The position numbers and the translations under genes are program-made. Positions 1-5,582 of a stretch of 5,582 nt of DNA are shown in pieces (position 1 is the stretch's first letter; every line of letters starts with the position of its first letter). A model generated the notes under the pieces. That model did no database searches. It was given only the letters and a program-made list of their open reading frames with translations, and had not been told where the DNA came from. The DNA comes from Burkholderiales bacterium (lineage in GTDB: Bacteria; Pseudomonadota; Gammaproteobacteria; Burkholderiales; Burkholderiaceae_C): assembly GCA_006227785.1 (NCBI GenBank), contig SBFU01000131.1, forward strand, positions 1-5,582, in the 5' to 3' direction.

Positions 1-677
1 GTCTCGGCGTTGGCCAGTTCGCTGTTGTTCAGGCGCCGGATGATGAACTGGGCACGCGCGTCCTCGCCTCGCTGGAACAGAAGCTGGGCGAGGTTGAAGG
101 CGGCAATTGGATTGGCGGGATCCAGTTCATAGGAGCGGTTCAGACTGCCCTCCGCCTCGGTCAGTTGTCCCATGCGAACCTGGCAGACACCTTTGGCCAG
201 ATAGGTGCGTGCCTGTCCACCATAACCCGGGCTGGCCAGGGCCCGGTTGAACAACTCGACCGCTTGGGCATGACGGCCTTGCTGGCACTGGAACCAGCCG
301 TAATTGTGCAGCGCGTCGGGATCGCGGGGTGCCAACTGCAGTGCTCGCTGGAAACTGTCCTCGGCGAGCCGGGCATTGTTCATCTGCATGAAGATCAGGC
401 CACGCAGGACATACGCTGGCGCGTATGTGGCGTCGGCCGACAGGGCCTGCTTGACCTCATCCAGGGCAATGTCGGTGCGCCCTTGCTCGAAGTATCCCGA
501 GGCAAGCTCCATGCGAAGACGGGCGCGCTTGCGCTGATCGGGTTCGTCGGATTCGGTCACCGGAGCAGCAGAAGGGTCGACTGCTGCCGGGCCGGTGGCC
601 CCGCACGCTGCCAGCCAAAGGCACAGGGAAAGGACGAGCCACCAGGACATGCTGCGGGTGAGCGAAGCGTGGTTCAT
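1..677 (-). CDS. pilF: Type IV pilus biogenesis lipoprotein PilF/PilW (3' partial)
   Basis: PilF is the outer-membrane lipoprotein pilotin that carries the PilQ secretin to the outer membrane and assembles it for type IV pili. The start ATG at 677 gives 225 complete codons before the left edge; no stop is reached, so the C terminus (a few dozen residues, judged by usual length) is missing. The N terminus is a lipoprotein signal: Arg8, a hydrophobic stretch [15 protein letters not shown], and a lipobox LAAC with the lipidated Cys25 followed by Gly, which does not block outer-membrane sorting. A short Pro/Ala/Asp/Glu linker (27-47) follows. The rest is helical tetratricopeptide repeats, roughly 52-85, 86-119, 120-153, 155-189 and from 190 on, with recurring RALxLxPxDPDA-like joints. 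It overlaps rlmN by four bases, and AAAGG five bases before the ATG may serve as ribosome-binding site. The rlmN-pilF pairing and the lipobox support PilF over a generic TPR protein. Confidence 0.88.
   Translation of the reverse strand, partial: MNHASLTRSMSWWLVLSLCLWLAACGATGPAAVDPSAAPVTESDEPDQRKRARLRMELASGYFEQGRTDIALDEVKQALSADATYAPAYVLRGLIFMQMNNARLAEDSFQRALQLAPRDPDALHNYGWFQCQQGRHAQAVELFNRALASPGYGGQARTYLAKGVCQVRMGQLTEAEGSLNRSYELDPANPIAAFNLAQLLFQRGEDARAQFIIRRLNNSELANAE
674..677 (-). promoter_or_regulatory. ATGA stop-start overlap of rlmN and pilF
   Basis: The minus strand reads ATGA: the TGA ends rlmN and the ATG starts pilF one frame over. Such overlaps let a terminating ribosome restart on the next gene. 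The bases AAAGG at 683-687 could assist. The overlap is seen directly; coupling is inferred. Confidence 0.7.
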
Positions 678-1819
678 GCCTGCCTTTCATTACGAACGAT
701 GTGGATGGGATGCGCAACCGCATCCCTTCGACGGGCCATGCGCTGGGCTGCGTTGGTCCGGTCCAGAACATCACCGGCCAGCTGACCACATGCAGCGTCG
801 ATATCGTCGCCGCGTGTCTTTCTGATGGTGGTGACGATACCACCGTCGTTGAGCAGACGGGCAAACTGCTGTACCCGGGGACGCGGCGAGCAGGTCAGAC
901 CTGAATCCGGGAACGGGTTGAACGGAATGAGATTGATCTTGCAAGGCACGCCATGACCCTGGTGCTGCCGCAGCAGAGCGAGCAGCTGGCGGGCGTGTTC
1001 CGGCTGGTCGTTCACGCCATCCAGCATGCAGTACTCGAAGGTGATGAAGTCGCGCGGGGCCGCAGGCAGATAACGAAGGCAGGCATCCAGCAGCTCGCCC
1101 AGCGGGTACTTGCGGTTCAGGGGCACCAGCTCATCGCGCAAGGTGTCATTGGGCGCGTGCAAAGAAACCGCCAGTGCCACCGGGCAGTCCTGTGCGAGCC
1201 GGTCCATCATCGGGACAACGCCCGATGTGGATACGGTCACGCGTCGCCGCGAGAGACCGTAGGCATGGTCATCCAGCATCACCCGAAGGGCCGGCACGAG
1301 GGCGGCGTAGTTCTGCAGTGGCTCGCCCATGCCCATCATGACCACATTGGTCACGACACGGTCCGATCGTCCAAGGTGGGCCCGAAGAAAATGCTCTGCC
1401 TGCCAGAGCTGCGCGACGATCTCGCCAGTGGTCAGGTTGCGGGAGAACCCCTGGTGCCCGGTCGAACAGAACCGACAGCCCACGGCACAGCCCGCCTGGG
1501 ACGATACGCACAAGGTGCCACGGTCGTCTTCGGGAATGAACACGGTCTCGACCGCGTTGCCGTCGCCGACATCAAATAGCCACTTGATGGTGCCGTCGGC
1601 TGAGTCCTGACGCGAGAGGACGTTCAGACGCTCAATGTGGCAAAGGTCCGGCAGCTTGGAGCGCAGGCTCTTGGCCAGATCCGTCATGTCGGCGAAATCC
1701 TGCGCGCCTTTCTGGTGAATCCAACGAAACAGCTGGACTGCCCGAAAACGCTTTTCCCCAAGGGCCGCGCAAAAGCCCACCATGCCCTCCAGGTCCAGAT
1801 CAAGCAGATTGGTCGTCAT
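674..1819 (-). CDS. rlmN: Dual-specificity RNA methyltransferase RlmN (23S rRNA A2503 and tRNA A37)
   Basis: Radical-SAM enzyme that makes 2-methyladenosine at A2503 of 23S rRNA and A37 of some tRNAs, by way of a methylated cysteine. Counting from the ATG at 1819 the product has 381 residues, close to the 384 of E. coli RlmN. The N-terminal accessory domain (about 1-90) includes [17 protein letters not shown]. The 4Fe-4S motif CxxxCxxC is at Cys111, Cys115 and Cys118. The two catalytic cysteines are Cys104 (in TLCVSSQ) and Cys344 (in [13 protein letters not shown]), matching E. coli Cys118 and Cys355 in context. MMGMGEPL (161-168) and the SLHAPND segment (219-225) are also family hallmarks. 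All residues needed for activity are present. The frame runs upstream to a GTG at 1867, but homology begins near the ATG ([13 protein letters not shown]), so I use that; its Shine-Dalgarno is weak. The stop overlaps the pilF start as ATGA, implying coupled translation. Confidence 0.97.
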   Translation of the reverse strand: MTTNLLDLDLEGMVGFCAALGEKRFRAVQLFRWIHQKGAQDFADMTDLAKSLRSKLPDLCHIERLNVLSRQDSADGTIKWLFDVGDGNAVETVFIPEDDRGTLCVSSQAGCAVGCRFCSTGHQGFSRNLTTGEIVAQLWQAEHFLRAHLGRSDRVVTNVVMMGMGEPLQNYAALVPALRVMLDDHAYGLSRRRVTVSTSGVVPMMDRLAQDCPVALAVSLHAPNDTLRDELVPLNRKYPLGELLDACLRYLPAAPRDFITFEYCMLDGVNDQPEHARQLLALLRQHQGHGVPCKINLIPFNPFPDSGLTCSPRPRVQQFARLLNDGGIVTTIRKTRGDDIDAACGQLAGDVLDRTNAAQRMARRRDAVAHPIHIVRNERQA

Positions 1820-1873
1820 GCCTGCACCCGCCCGCGCAACTGGCACCCGATCACAGCAGTCGCGCACGTGTCG

Positions 1874-1896
1874 AGGTCGCGTCCGAAACGCGACCC
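1874..1896 (-). repeat. Strong GC-rich hairpin between ndk and rlmN
   Basis: The arms GGTCGCGT (1875-1882 on the plus strand) and ACGCGACC (1888-1895) are perfectly complementary over eight pairs, with a five-base loop and one further G-U pair possible on the minus-strand transcript. The transcript loop reads UUCGG. It starts about 24 bases past the ndk stop and ends about 54 before the rlmN ATG. No T-tract follows, so it does not look like an intrinsic terminator. A role in mRNA stability, 3'-end processing or attenuation between ndk and rlmN is possible but unproven. Confidence 0.6.
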
Positions 1897-1919
1897 ATGC
1901 AGGCGCACGACCGGCCGGA

Positions 1920-2345
1920 TCAACGCGAGTAGACGTTCATGCCGGGGAAGAAGAACGCCACTTCCACGGCTGCGGTTTCAGGAGCGTCGGAGCCATGCAC
2001 GGCATTGGCGTCGATGCTGTCGGCGAAGTCGGCACGGATCGTGCCGGGTGCGGCCTTCTTCGGGTCAGTCGCTCCCATCAGATCGCGGTTCTTGGCAATG
2101 GCGCCTTCACCCTCGAGCACCTGGATCATCACCGGACCGGAGACCATGAAATCAACCAGGTCCTTGAAGAAGGGGCGCTCCTTGTGAACGCCATAGAACT
2201 GTTCTGCCTCAAGCCGGGACAGGTGGGCCATGCGGGCAGCCACCACCTTCAGGCCAGCTGCTTCGAATCGGGCATAGATCTGGCCGATCACATTTTTGGC
2301 GACGGCGTCGGGTTTGATGATCGAGAGGGTGCGTTCGATGGCCAT
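1920..2345 (-). CDS. ndk: Nucleoside diphosphate kinase
   Basis: Ndk moves the gamma-phosphate of ATP to nucleoside diphosphates through a phosphohistidine intermediate, balancing NTP and dNTP pools in the cytoplasm. The product has 141 residues, the usual length for bacterial Ndk. It begins [15 protein letters not shown] with the nucleotide-binding Lys11. The active-site motif [10 protein letters not shown] lies at 114-123, with the phosphorylated histidine at 117. [18 protein letters not shown] (90-107) is the typical nucleotide-binding segment. The start at 2345 has AGGA five bases upstream and matches known N termini; an upstream start at 2387 in the same frame would add 14 residues not found in the family. 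Rlmn lies 100 bases downstream and pilF after it, the same order as PA3807-PA3805 in Pseudomonas aeruginosa. Nothing is missing or unusual in the protein. Confidence 0.98.
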   Translation of the reverse strand: MAIERTLSIIKPDAVAKNVIGQIYARFEAAGLKVVAARMAHLSRLEAEQFYGVHKERPFFKDLVDFMVSGPVMIQVLEGEGAIAKNRDLMGATDPKKAAPGTIRADFADSIDANAVHGSDAPETAAVEVAFFFPGMNVYSR

Positions 2346-2350
2346 GATTT

Positions 2351-2354
2351 TCCT
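2351..2354 (-). promoter_or_regulatory. Ribosome-binding site of ndk
   Basis: The minus strand reads CTAGGAAAATC directly before the ATG at 2345, giving AGGA at five-base spacing. It supports this start over the longer in-frame alternative at 2387. Confidence 0.6.
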
Positions 2355-2380
2355 AGGTTGGAGACGTTGAATCCGGGTCA

Positions 2381-2395
2381 GCGGCAAACCGCCGC
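2381..2395 (-). repeat. Small hairpin in the ndk leader
   Basis: GCGGC at 2381-2385 and GCCGC at 2391-2395 are perfectly complementary, with a five-base loop. The hairpin sits about 35 bases before the ndk ATG, upstream of the ribosome-binding site. It lacks a T-tract. With five pairs in GC-rich DNA it could occur by chance. Confidence 0.35.
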
Positions 2396-2405
2396 AAAGC
2401 TTCCG

Positions 2406-2411
2406 ATTCTA
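2406..2411 (-). promoter_or_regulatory. Possible -10 box of an ndk promoter
   Basis: The minus strand reads TAGAAT, one base from the TATAAT consensus, 60 bases before the ndk start. No good -35 hexamer lies 15-18 bases upstream, so the call is tentative. A promoter here would fit the break after rluB and give an untranslated leader of about 50 bases holding the small hairpin at 2381-2395. Confidence 0.3.
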
Positions 2412-2481
2412 CAACGTCGCGCCAGTTCACATGCCCGCATGCCCCTGGCCTCCAAAGACACCTGTGGCCTGGAATGTCGTC

Positions 2482-2511
2482 AAAAAAACCCTTTCAGCGC
2501 CCCCCGCGCCG
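2482..2511 (-). terminator. Possible weak terminator at the rluB stop
   Basis: A short GC-rich stem (CAGCGC at 2495-2500 pairing with GCGCCG at 2506-2511, including one G-U pair on the transcript, around a five-base loop) covers the last rluB codons and part of the stop. Seven consecutive Ts on the minus strand follow at 2482-2488, six bases after the stem. The gap between stem and T-tract and the short stem make it a poor match to a standard intrinsic terminator. It may still mark a transcript boundary between rluB and ndk. Confidence 0.35.
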
Positions 2512-3753
2512 ACGTCCGCCGCCACCGGCCCTGCCCGACGACGATCCAGCCCCCCGGTCGCGCCCACCACCGGATTCCCGGCGGCGCTGCAAAGCATCCT
2601 GACCGATGTAGCCAAACGAGGTCTTCATGGGGTCCGGCGCGGCGGACCCGGGCCTTGCCGGTCTGCCGGTGGCTGCAGAGGACTGCCCGCCGCGACCCGA
2701 CCGCGATGGACCTGCCCCCTCCTTTCGGGAGCGATCTTCGGCTCCAGTCCCATTTCGGCCCCGCTGCGCAGGGTGCCGGTTTCCCGGCTGTCGGCTGTCC
2801 TTCTGGGCCCCTGAGGTCGACATGCCGGCAGCCTGGGCCAGGCGTTCAATGTCCCGGTGATCCAGTTCCACCCAGGTGCCACGGCGCAGGCCCCTGGGCA
2901 ACACAACCGCGCCGTAGCGGATGCGAATGAGTCGACTCACGGCATGTCCGACAGACTCGAACAACCTGCGAACCTCCCGATTGCGCCCCTCGGCAATGGT
3001 GACCCGGTACCAGCAGTTGGCTCCCTCGCCCCCCCCGTCCTCGATGGCACCGAATTGAGCCAGTCCATCATCGAGCACAACGCCGTCCAGCAAACGCTGC
3101 TTTTCTTCGTTACTCAGGGCACCCAGCACGCGCACCGCGTATTCACGCTGCAACCCGAAACGCGGGTGCATGAGCCGGTTGGCAAGCTCGCCAGAACTGG
3201 TGAACAGCAGCAGGCCTTCGGTATTGAGGTCCAGCCGTCCGACCGACTGCCATTTGCCCTGCTGCAGGCGCGGGAGCCGCCGGAACACCGTGGGACGGTT
3301 CTGCGGATCATCGTGGGTCACCACCTCTCCCACGGGCTTGTGGTAGGCCAGAACCCTGGGTGGCGGGGGTGTCATGCGCACCCGGACCGGCTTGCCGTTG
3401 ACCTTGATCACGTCGCCGAACTGGATGCGCTGACCCACGTGGGCGGGCTCACCGTTCACCGATATGCGCCCCTCGAGAATGAGTTGCTCCATTTCCAGGC
3501 GTGAACCCAGACCCGCCTGTGCCAGTACCTTGTGCAACTTGGGTGCATCGACCTGTGGCGGCAGCACACGCTTGGTCGCTTCGATGGGGGTGGGCGCCTC
3601 TTGCTCAGCGTCAAAAACCCCGCTCACCACATCATCGAGCCCGAGGGGACGCACCCCATCTCCGGGGGCCGCTGACGGTGCGCGCCCACGCCTCGGCTTC
3701 TTGCCTGTTCCCGGATCGGGTTCAGAACTGGTTGCTGGGTTCACCGGCGTCAT
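2494..3753 (-). CDS. rluB: 23S rRNA pseudouridine synthase RluB, with long basic tail
   Basis: RsuA/RluB/RluE/RluF-family pseudouridine synthase; RluB makes pseudouridine 2605 of 23S rRNA near the peptidyl-transferase centre in E. coli. The 419-residue product has a poorly conserved N-terminal extension (1-70), an S4 domain (about 71-120, with [14 protein letters not shown] at its start) and a catalytic domain to about 300. The family motif [14 protein letters not shown] lies at 172-185 with catalytic Asp175, and [12 protein letters not shown] at 255-266. A low-complexity tail rich in Gly, Arg, Ser and Pro runs from about 310 to the end, interrupted by an ordered-looking island [17 protein letters not shown] (373-389). 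The frame is open further upstream to 4008, but that stretch lies inside scpB and looks unlike any RluB. The ATG at 3753 has a good ribosome-binding site and is preferred. RluB over RsuA, RluE or RluF rests on the S4 domain, the tail and pairing with scpB; the target base is inferred. Confidence 0.93.
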   Translation of the reverse strand: MTPVNPATSSEPDPGTGKKPRRGRAPSAAPGDGVRPLGLDDVVSGVFDAEQEAPTPIEATKRVLPPQVDAPKLHKVLAQAGLGSRLEMEQLILEGRISVNGEPAHVGQRIQFGDVIKVNGKPVRVRMTPPPPRVLAYHKPVGEVVTHDDPQNRPTVFRRLPRLQQGKWQSVGRLDLNTEGLLLFTSSGELANRLMHPRFGLQREYAVRVLGALSNEEKQRLLDGVVLDDGLAQFGAIEDGGGEGANCWYRVTIAEGRNREVRRLFESVGHAVSRLIRIRYGAVVLPRGLRRGTWVELDHRDIERLAQAAGMSTSGAQKDSRQPGNRHPAQRGRNGTGAEDRSRKEGAGPSRSGRGGQSSAATGRPARPGSAAPDPMKTSFGYIGQDALQRRRESGGGRDRGAGSSSGRAGGGGRRRGGR

Positions 3754-4417
3754 GTGTACCTTCCTGATTCGAGCCCGTATCCACCACTGTACCGGTCGCC
3801 GGGTCGTCGACCTCCAGGTCCTCGTCGACGCCGGAACCATCAGAGTCTGCAGGGAGGTCAGGGAACCCCTCCAGCTCCAGTCGGTCAAGGATCGACTCCT
3901 GCACGCCCGAGGCCTCCAGCGGTGGGAGTTGGTCCAGTGAAGACAGCCCCAGGTCATCGAGAAACTGGCGGGTGGTGGCAAAAAGCGCAGGCCTGCCGAC
4001 AGTCTCACGATGTCCGATGACCTCGATCCAACCCCGGTCCTCCAGCTGTTTGATGATCATCGAATTGATGGTGACACCTCGAATCTCCTCCATGTCACCC
4101 CGGGTTACAGGCTGGCGATAGGCGATGATGGCCAAGGTTTCGAGGGTGGCCCTGCTGTAGCGAGGTGGTTTTTCCGGGTGAAGTCGATCCAGGTAGGGAC
4201 GCAGTTCGGGACGACTCTGAAAACGCCAACCGGAGGCCACCCGCACCAGCTCCACGCCACGATCGGACCATTCAAGCTGGAGCTCTGCAAGGAGCTGCTT
4301 GAGGGTATCCGGACCCAATGCATCACCGAACAACTGCGCCATGTCACTGATGGTCAGCGGCTGGGATGCGCAGATCAGGGCCGTCTCGAGTACGCGCTTG
4401 GCTTGCGTGGTGTTCAT
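3722..4417 (-). CDS. scpB: Segregation and condensation protein B
   Basis: ScpB is the winged-helix (kite) subunit of the SMC-ScpA-ScpB condensin, which binds the kleisin ScpA and helps compact and segregate the chromosome. The 231-residue product has an N-terminal winged helix (about residues 3-80) and a second one (about 88-160). The family signature [20 protein letters not shown] lies at 87-106, followed by EIRGV at 111-115, and GRPALFATT lies at 141-149. From about 185 to the end the chain is acidic and low in hydrophobics, a disordered tail common in ScpB. I chose the ATG at 4417 because homology begins there ([14 protein letters not shown]); a TTG at 4456 in the same frame would add 13 unlike residues. 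No strong Shine-Dalgarno is visible before either start. The last 32 bases overlap the start of rluB. ScpA is not adjacent; from memory, betaproteobacteria often carry it elsewhere. Confidence 0.95.
   Translation of the reverse strand: MNTTQAKRVLETALICASQPLTISDMAQLFGDALGPDTLKQLLAELQLEWSDRGVELVRVASGWRFQSRPELRPYLDRLHPEKPPRYSRATLETLAIIAYRQPVTRGDMEEIRGVTINSMIIKQLEDRGWIEVIGHRETVGRPALFATTRQFLDDLGLSSLDQLPPLEASGVQESILDRLELEGFPDLPADSDGSGVDEDLEVDDPATGTVVDTGSNQEGTHDAGEPSNQF
3759..3765 (-). promoter_or_regulatory. Ribosome-binding site of rluB, inside scpB
   Basis: The minus strand reads AGGAAGG followed by five bases and then the ATG at 3753. It is the best Shine-Dalgarno match in the window. It lies within the last codons of scpB, so ribosomes finishing scpB pass over it just before terminating 32 bases past the rluB start. 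This decides the rluB start and suggests translational coupling, which is inferred. Confidence 0.75.
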
Positions 4418-4513
4418 GCAGGAAGTACATCCATCGGGAGGGATGACGATCGACAACGGGTGACCGGGTCCGGACAGGTCACCGCAGGCACGGCGCTCCG
4501 GCCAATCGACGTT

Positions 4514-4539
4514 CGGTTCGGGTCAGTCGGTCCGAACCG
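4514..4539. repeat. Inverted repeat between rluD and scpB
   Basis: CGGTTCGG at 4514-4521 is the exact reverse complement of CCGAACCG at 4532-4539, separated by ten bases. It sits in the 183-base gap between the rluD stop and the scpB ATG. No T-tract flanks it on the minus strand, so it is not an obvious terminator. It could be an operator-like site for a dimeric regulator or an mRNA hairpin. The rest of the gap holds no credible gene and no clear sigma-70 promoter. Confidence 0.5.
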
Positions 4540-4600
4540 GCGGTGGACAAGAAAAGCGAACGGATTTGAGCACCATGGGTGCGCAGAGACTGGCGGCCCA

Positions 4601-5582
4601 TCAAGGCCTGGCCGATGGCCACCAAATCTGATGGGGATTGTACCGGAGGCCCGCCTCCAGCACGGCAGAAAGAAAGTCATCGGGTGGCGGCGCTTCAAAG
4701 CTCAGCATCGCGCCCGTGATGGGGTGTTCCAGCTCGAGGCGTCTGGCATGCAATGCCTGCCTGGCCATACCCAGAACCGGACGTCCCCCGTAAAGCATAT
4801 CCCCCACCAGCGGATGTCCCAGCCAGGCCATATGTACCCGGATTTGATGGGTTCGCCCCGTGTGGAGACGGCAGGCCACCAGGCAAAACCCATCGGTACG
4901 GTCCAGACAGCGCACAGTTGTGCGGGCCAGACGGGCGCCCGTCTGCTCTTCGGGCACCACCGCCATGCGCAGCCGGTTGCGTGGATCGCGACCGACAGGC
5001 TGATCCACATCGATCTCCTGCGTTCGCGCCCAGTGGCCATGCGCCATCGCCAGGTACTGGCGACTGACGGACCGCGCAGCGATGCTCTTCACCAGAGCGT
5101 CGACGGCGCGGCGCGTCTTGCCCACCAGCATCAGGCCGGATGTGTCCTTGTCCAGCCGGTGCACGATACCCGCCCGAGGCAACTGCGACGACGACGGATA
5201 ACGGGCCAGCAATCCATTGAGCAAGGTGCCACTCCAGTTGCCGGCTGCCGGATGGACCACCAGCCCGGCTGGCTTGTTCAAGACCAGCAGATCATCGTCT
5301 TCGTAGATCGCACAGATCTGCATGGGCTGCGCCACGAAAGCCATCGCCTGGGCCGTCGGCCTCAAACGCACGGACAACCGATCCCCTACAGACACTCGGC
5401 TGGCGGCCTTGCCCACCACACGGCCGTTGACCTCGACCCCCAGCTCCTCCACCTGCTGCTGCAGATAGGACCGTGAGAATTCAGGGATGAGAACAGCAAG
5501 GGCCCTGTCGAGTCGGCCCGCGTGCAGGTCGGATGGCACGGTCAGCTGGCGCAACTCTTCGGTAAGGCCGACATCGTCTGCT
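4601..5582 (-). CDS. rluD: 23S rRNA pseudouridine synthase, RluD type (5' partial)
   Basis: RluA-family enzyme that isomerises uridines to pseudouridine; RluD acts on helix 69 of 23S rRNA (U1911, U1915 and U1917 in E. coli), in the cytoplasm on the large-subunit precursor. Counting from a TTG at 5554 (317 residues), residues about 13-60 form an S4 RNA-binding domain. The catalytic domain carries VHPAAGN at 101-107, the hallmark HRLDKDTSGLM at 132-142 with catalytic Asp135, and GRTHQIRVHM at 233-242. The motifs match RluD better than RluA or RluC (VHPGAGN and LPRAGIVHRLDKDT in E. coli RluD). The reading frame stays open from 5554 to the window edge (encoding ADDVGLTEE) with no ATG or GTG, and the TTG has no clear ribosome-binding site, so the true start probably lies beyond the right edge. 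The usual downstream partner pgeF (yfiH) is absent; scpB follows instead. Family assignment is firm; the exact target sites are inferred. Confidence 0.9.
   Translation of the reverse strand, partial: ADDVGLTEELRQLTVPSDLHAGRLDRALAVLIPEFSRSYLQQQVEELGVEVNGRVVGKAASRVSVGDRLSVRLRPTAQAMAFVAQPMQICAIYEDDDLLVLNKPAGLVVHPAAGNWSGTLLNGLLARYPSSSQLPRAGIVHRLDKDTSGLMLVGKTRRAVDALVKSIAARSVSRQYLAMAHGHWARTQEIDVDQPVGRDPRNRLRMAVVPEEQTGARLARTTVRCLDRTDGFCLVACRLHTGRTHQIRVHMAWLGHPLVGDMLYGGRPVLGMARQALHARRLELEHPITGAMLSFEAPPPDDFLSAVLEAGLRYNPHQIWWPSARP

Noticed and set aside
165..785. A 206-codon plus-strand frame opposite pilF
   Set aside because: The minus strand encodes a clear lipoprotein signal and TPR repeats here; the plus-strand translation shows no recognisable motif.
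457..864. A 135-codon minus-strand frame across the rlmN-pilF junction
   Set aside because: It is out of frame with both genes, which are strongly supported and joined by an ATGA overlap.
1782..2930. A 382-codon open frame on the plus strand, antisense to ndk and parts of rlmN and rluB
   Set aside because: Same reasoning: it crosses three real genes and two gaps, its composition is Arg/Pro/His-rich, and no domain motif is visible.
3754..4008. An 85-codon upstream extension of the rluB frame inside scpB
   Set aside because: It is a frame-shifted reading of scpB, rich in Trp, Arg and Ser and unlike any RluB N terminus; the ATG at 3753 has a strong ribosome-binding site.
4514..4539. The rluD-scpB inverted repeat as an intrinsic terminator
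   Set aside because: No run of Ts follows on the minus strand, and the ten-base loop is long for the stem.
4523..4576. A 17-codon minus-strand frame in the rluD-scpB gap
   Set aside because: It has no ribosome-binding site, its end overlaps the inverted repeat, and there is no sign of coding bias.
4010..5476. A 488-codon open frame on the plus strand, antisense to rluD and scpB
   Set aside because: It lies opposite two confidently identified genes, spans the gap between them, and its translation resembles no family I recognise. Long antisense frames are expected in GC-rich coding DNA.

Overview
The window is a compact, GC-rich housekeeping segment in which all six genes read on the minus strand. 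From right to left they are rluD (its 5' end runs off the right edge), scpB, rluB, ndk, rlmN and pilF (its 3' end runs off the left edge). The protein sequences and the ndk-rlmN-pilF order point to a proteobacterium. The form of RluD and ScpB, and the scpB-rluB pair without scpA beside it, fit a betaproteobacterium, probably of the Burkholderiales. That placement is inferred from family resemblance, not from a search.

Layout. Positions 4601-5582 encode an RluD-type 23S rRNA pseudouridine synthase. A gap of about 180 bases holding an inverted repeat follows. ScpB (3722-4417) overlaps the start of rluB (2494-3753) by 32 bases, with a strong Shine-Dalgarno sequence for rluB inside scpB. Behind rluB lies a gap of about 150 bases with a T-tract, a possible -10 box and a small hairpin. 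Ndk (1920-2345) follows, then a 100-base gap with a strong GC-rich hairpin, then rlmN (674-1819). The rlmN stop and the pilF start share an ATGA overlap. PilF was read by hand translation because it has no stop codon inside the window.

Function. Three of the six genes modify ribosomal RNA: RluD acts on helix 69 of 23S rRNA, RluB near the peptidyl-transferase centre, and RlmN on A2503 and on A37 of some tRNAs. ScpB is the kleisin-partner subunit of the SMC condensin. Ndk balances nucleoside triphosphate pools. PilF is the outer-membrane pilotin lipoprotein for the type IV pilus secretin. Close packing suggests co-transcribed blocks (scpB-rluB and ndk-rlmN-pilF).

I found no mobile element, CRISPR array, tRNA, rRNA or defence system, and no convincing undescribed system. 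The points worth a second look are regulatory hairpins, gene overlaps, the unusual rluD-scpB neighbourhood and the long RluB tail. No gene-free stretch exceeds 300 bases.
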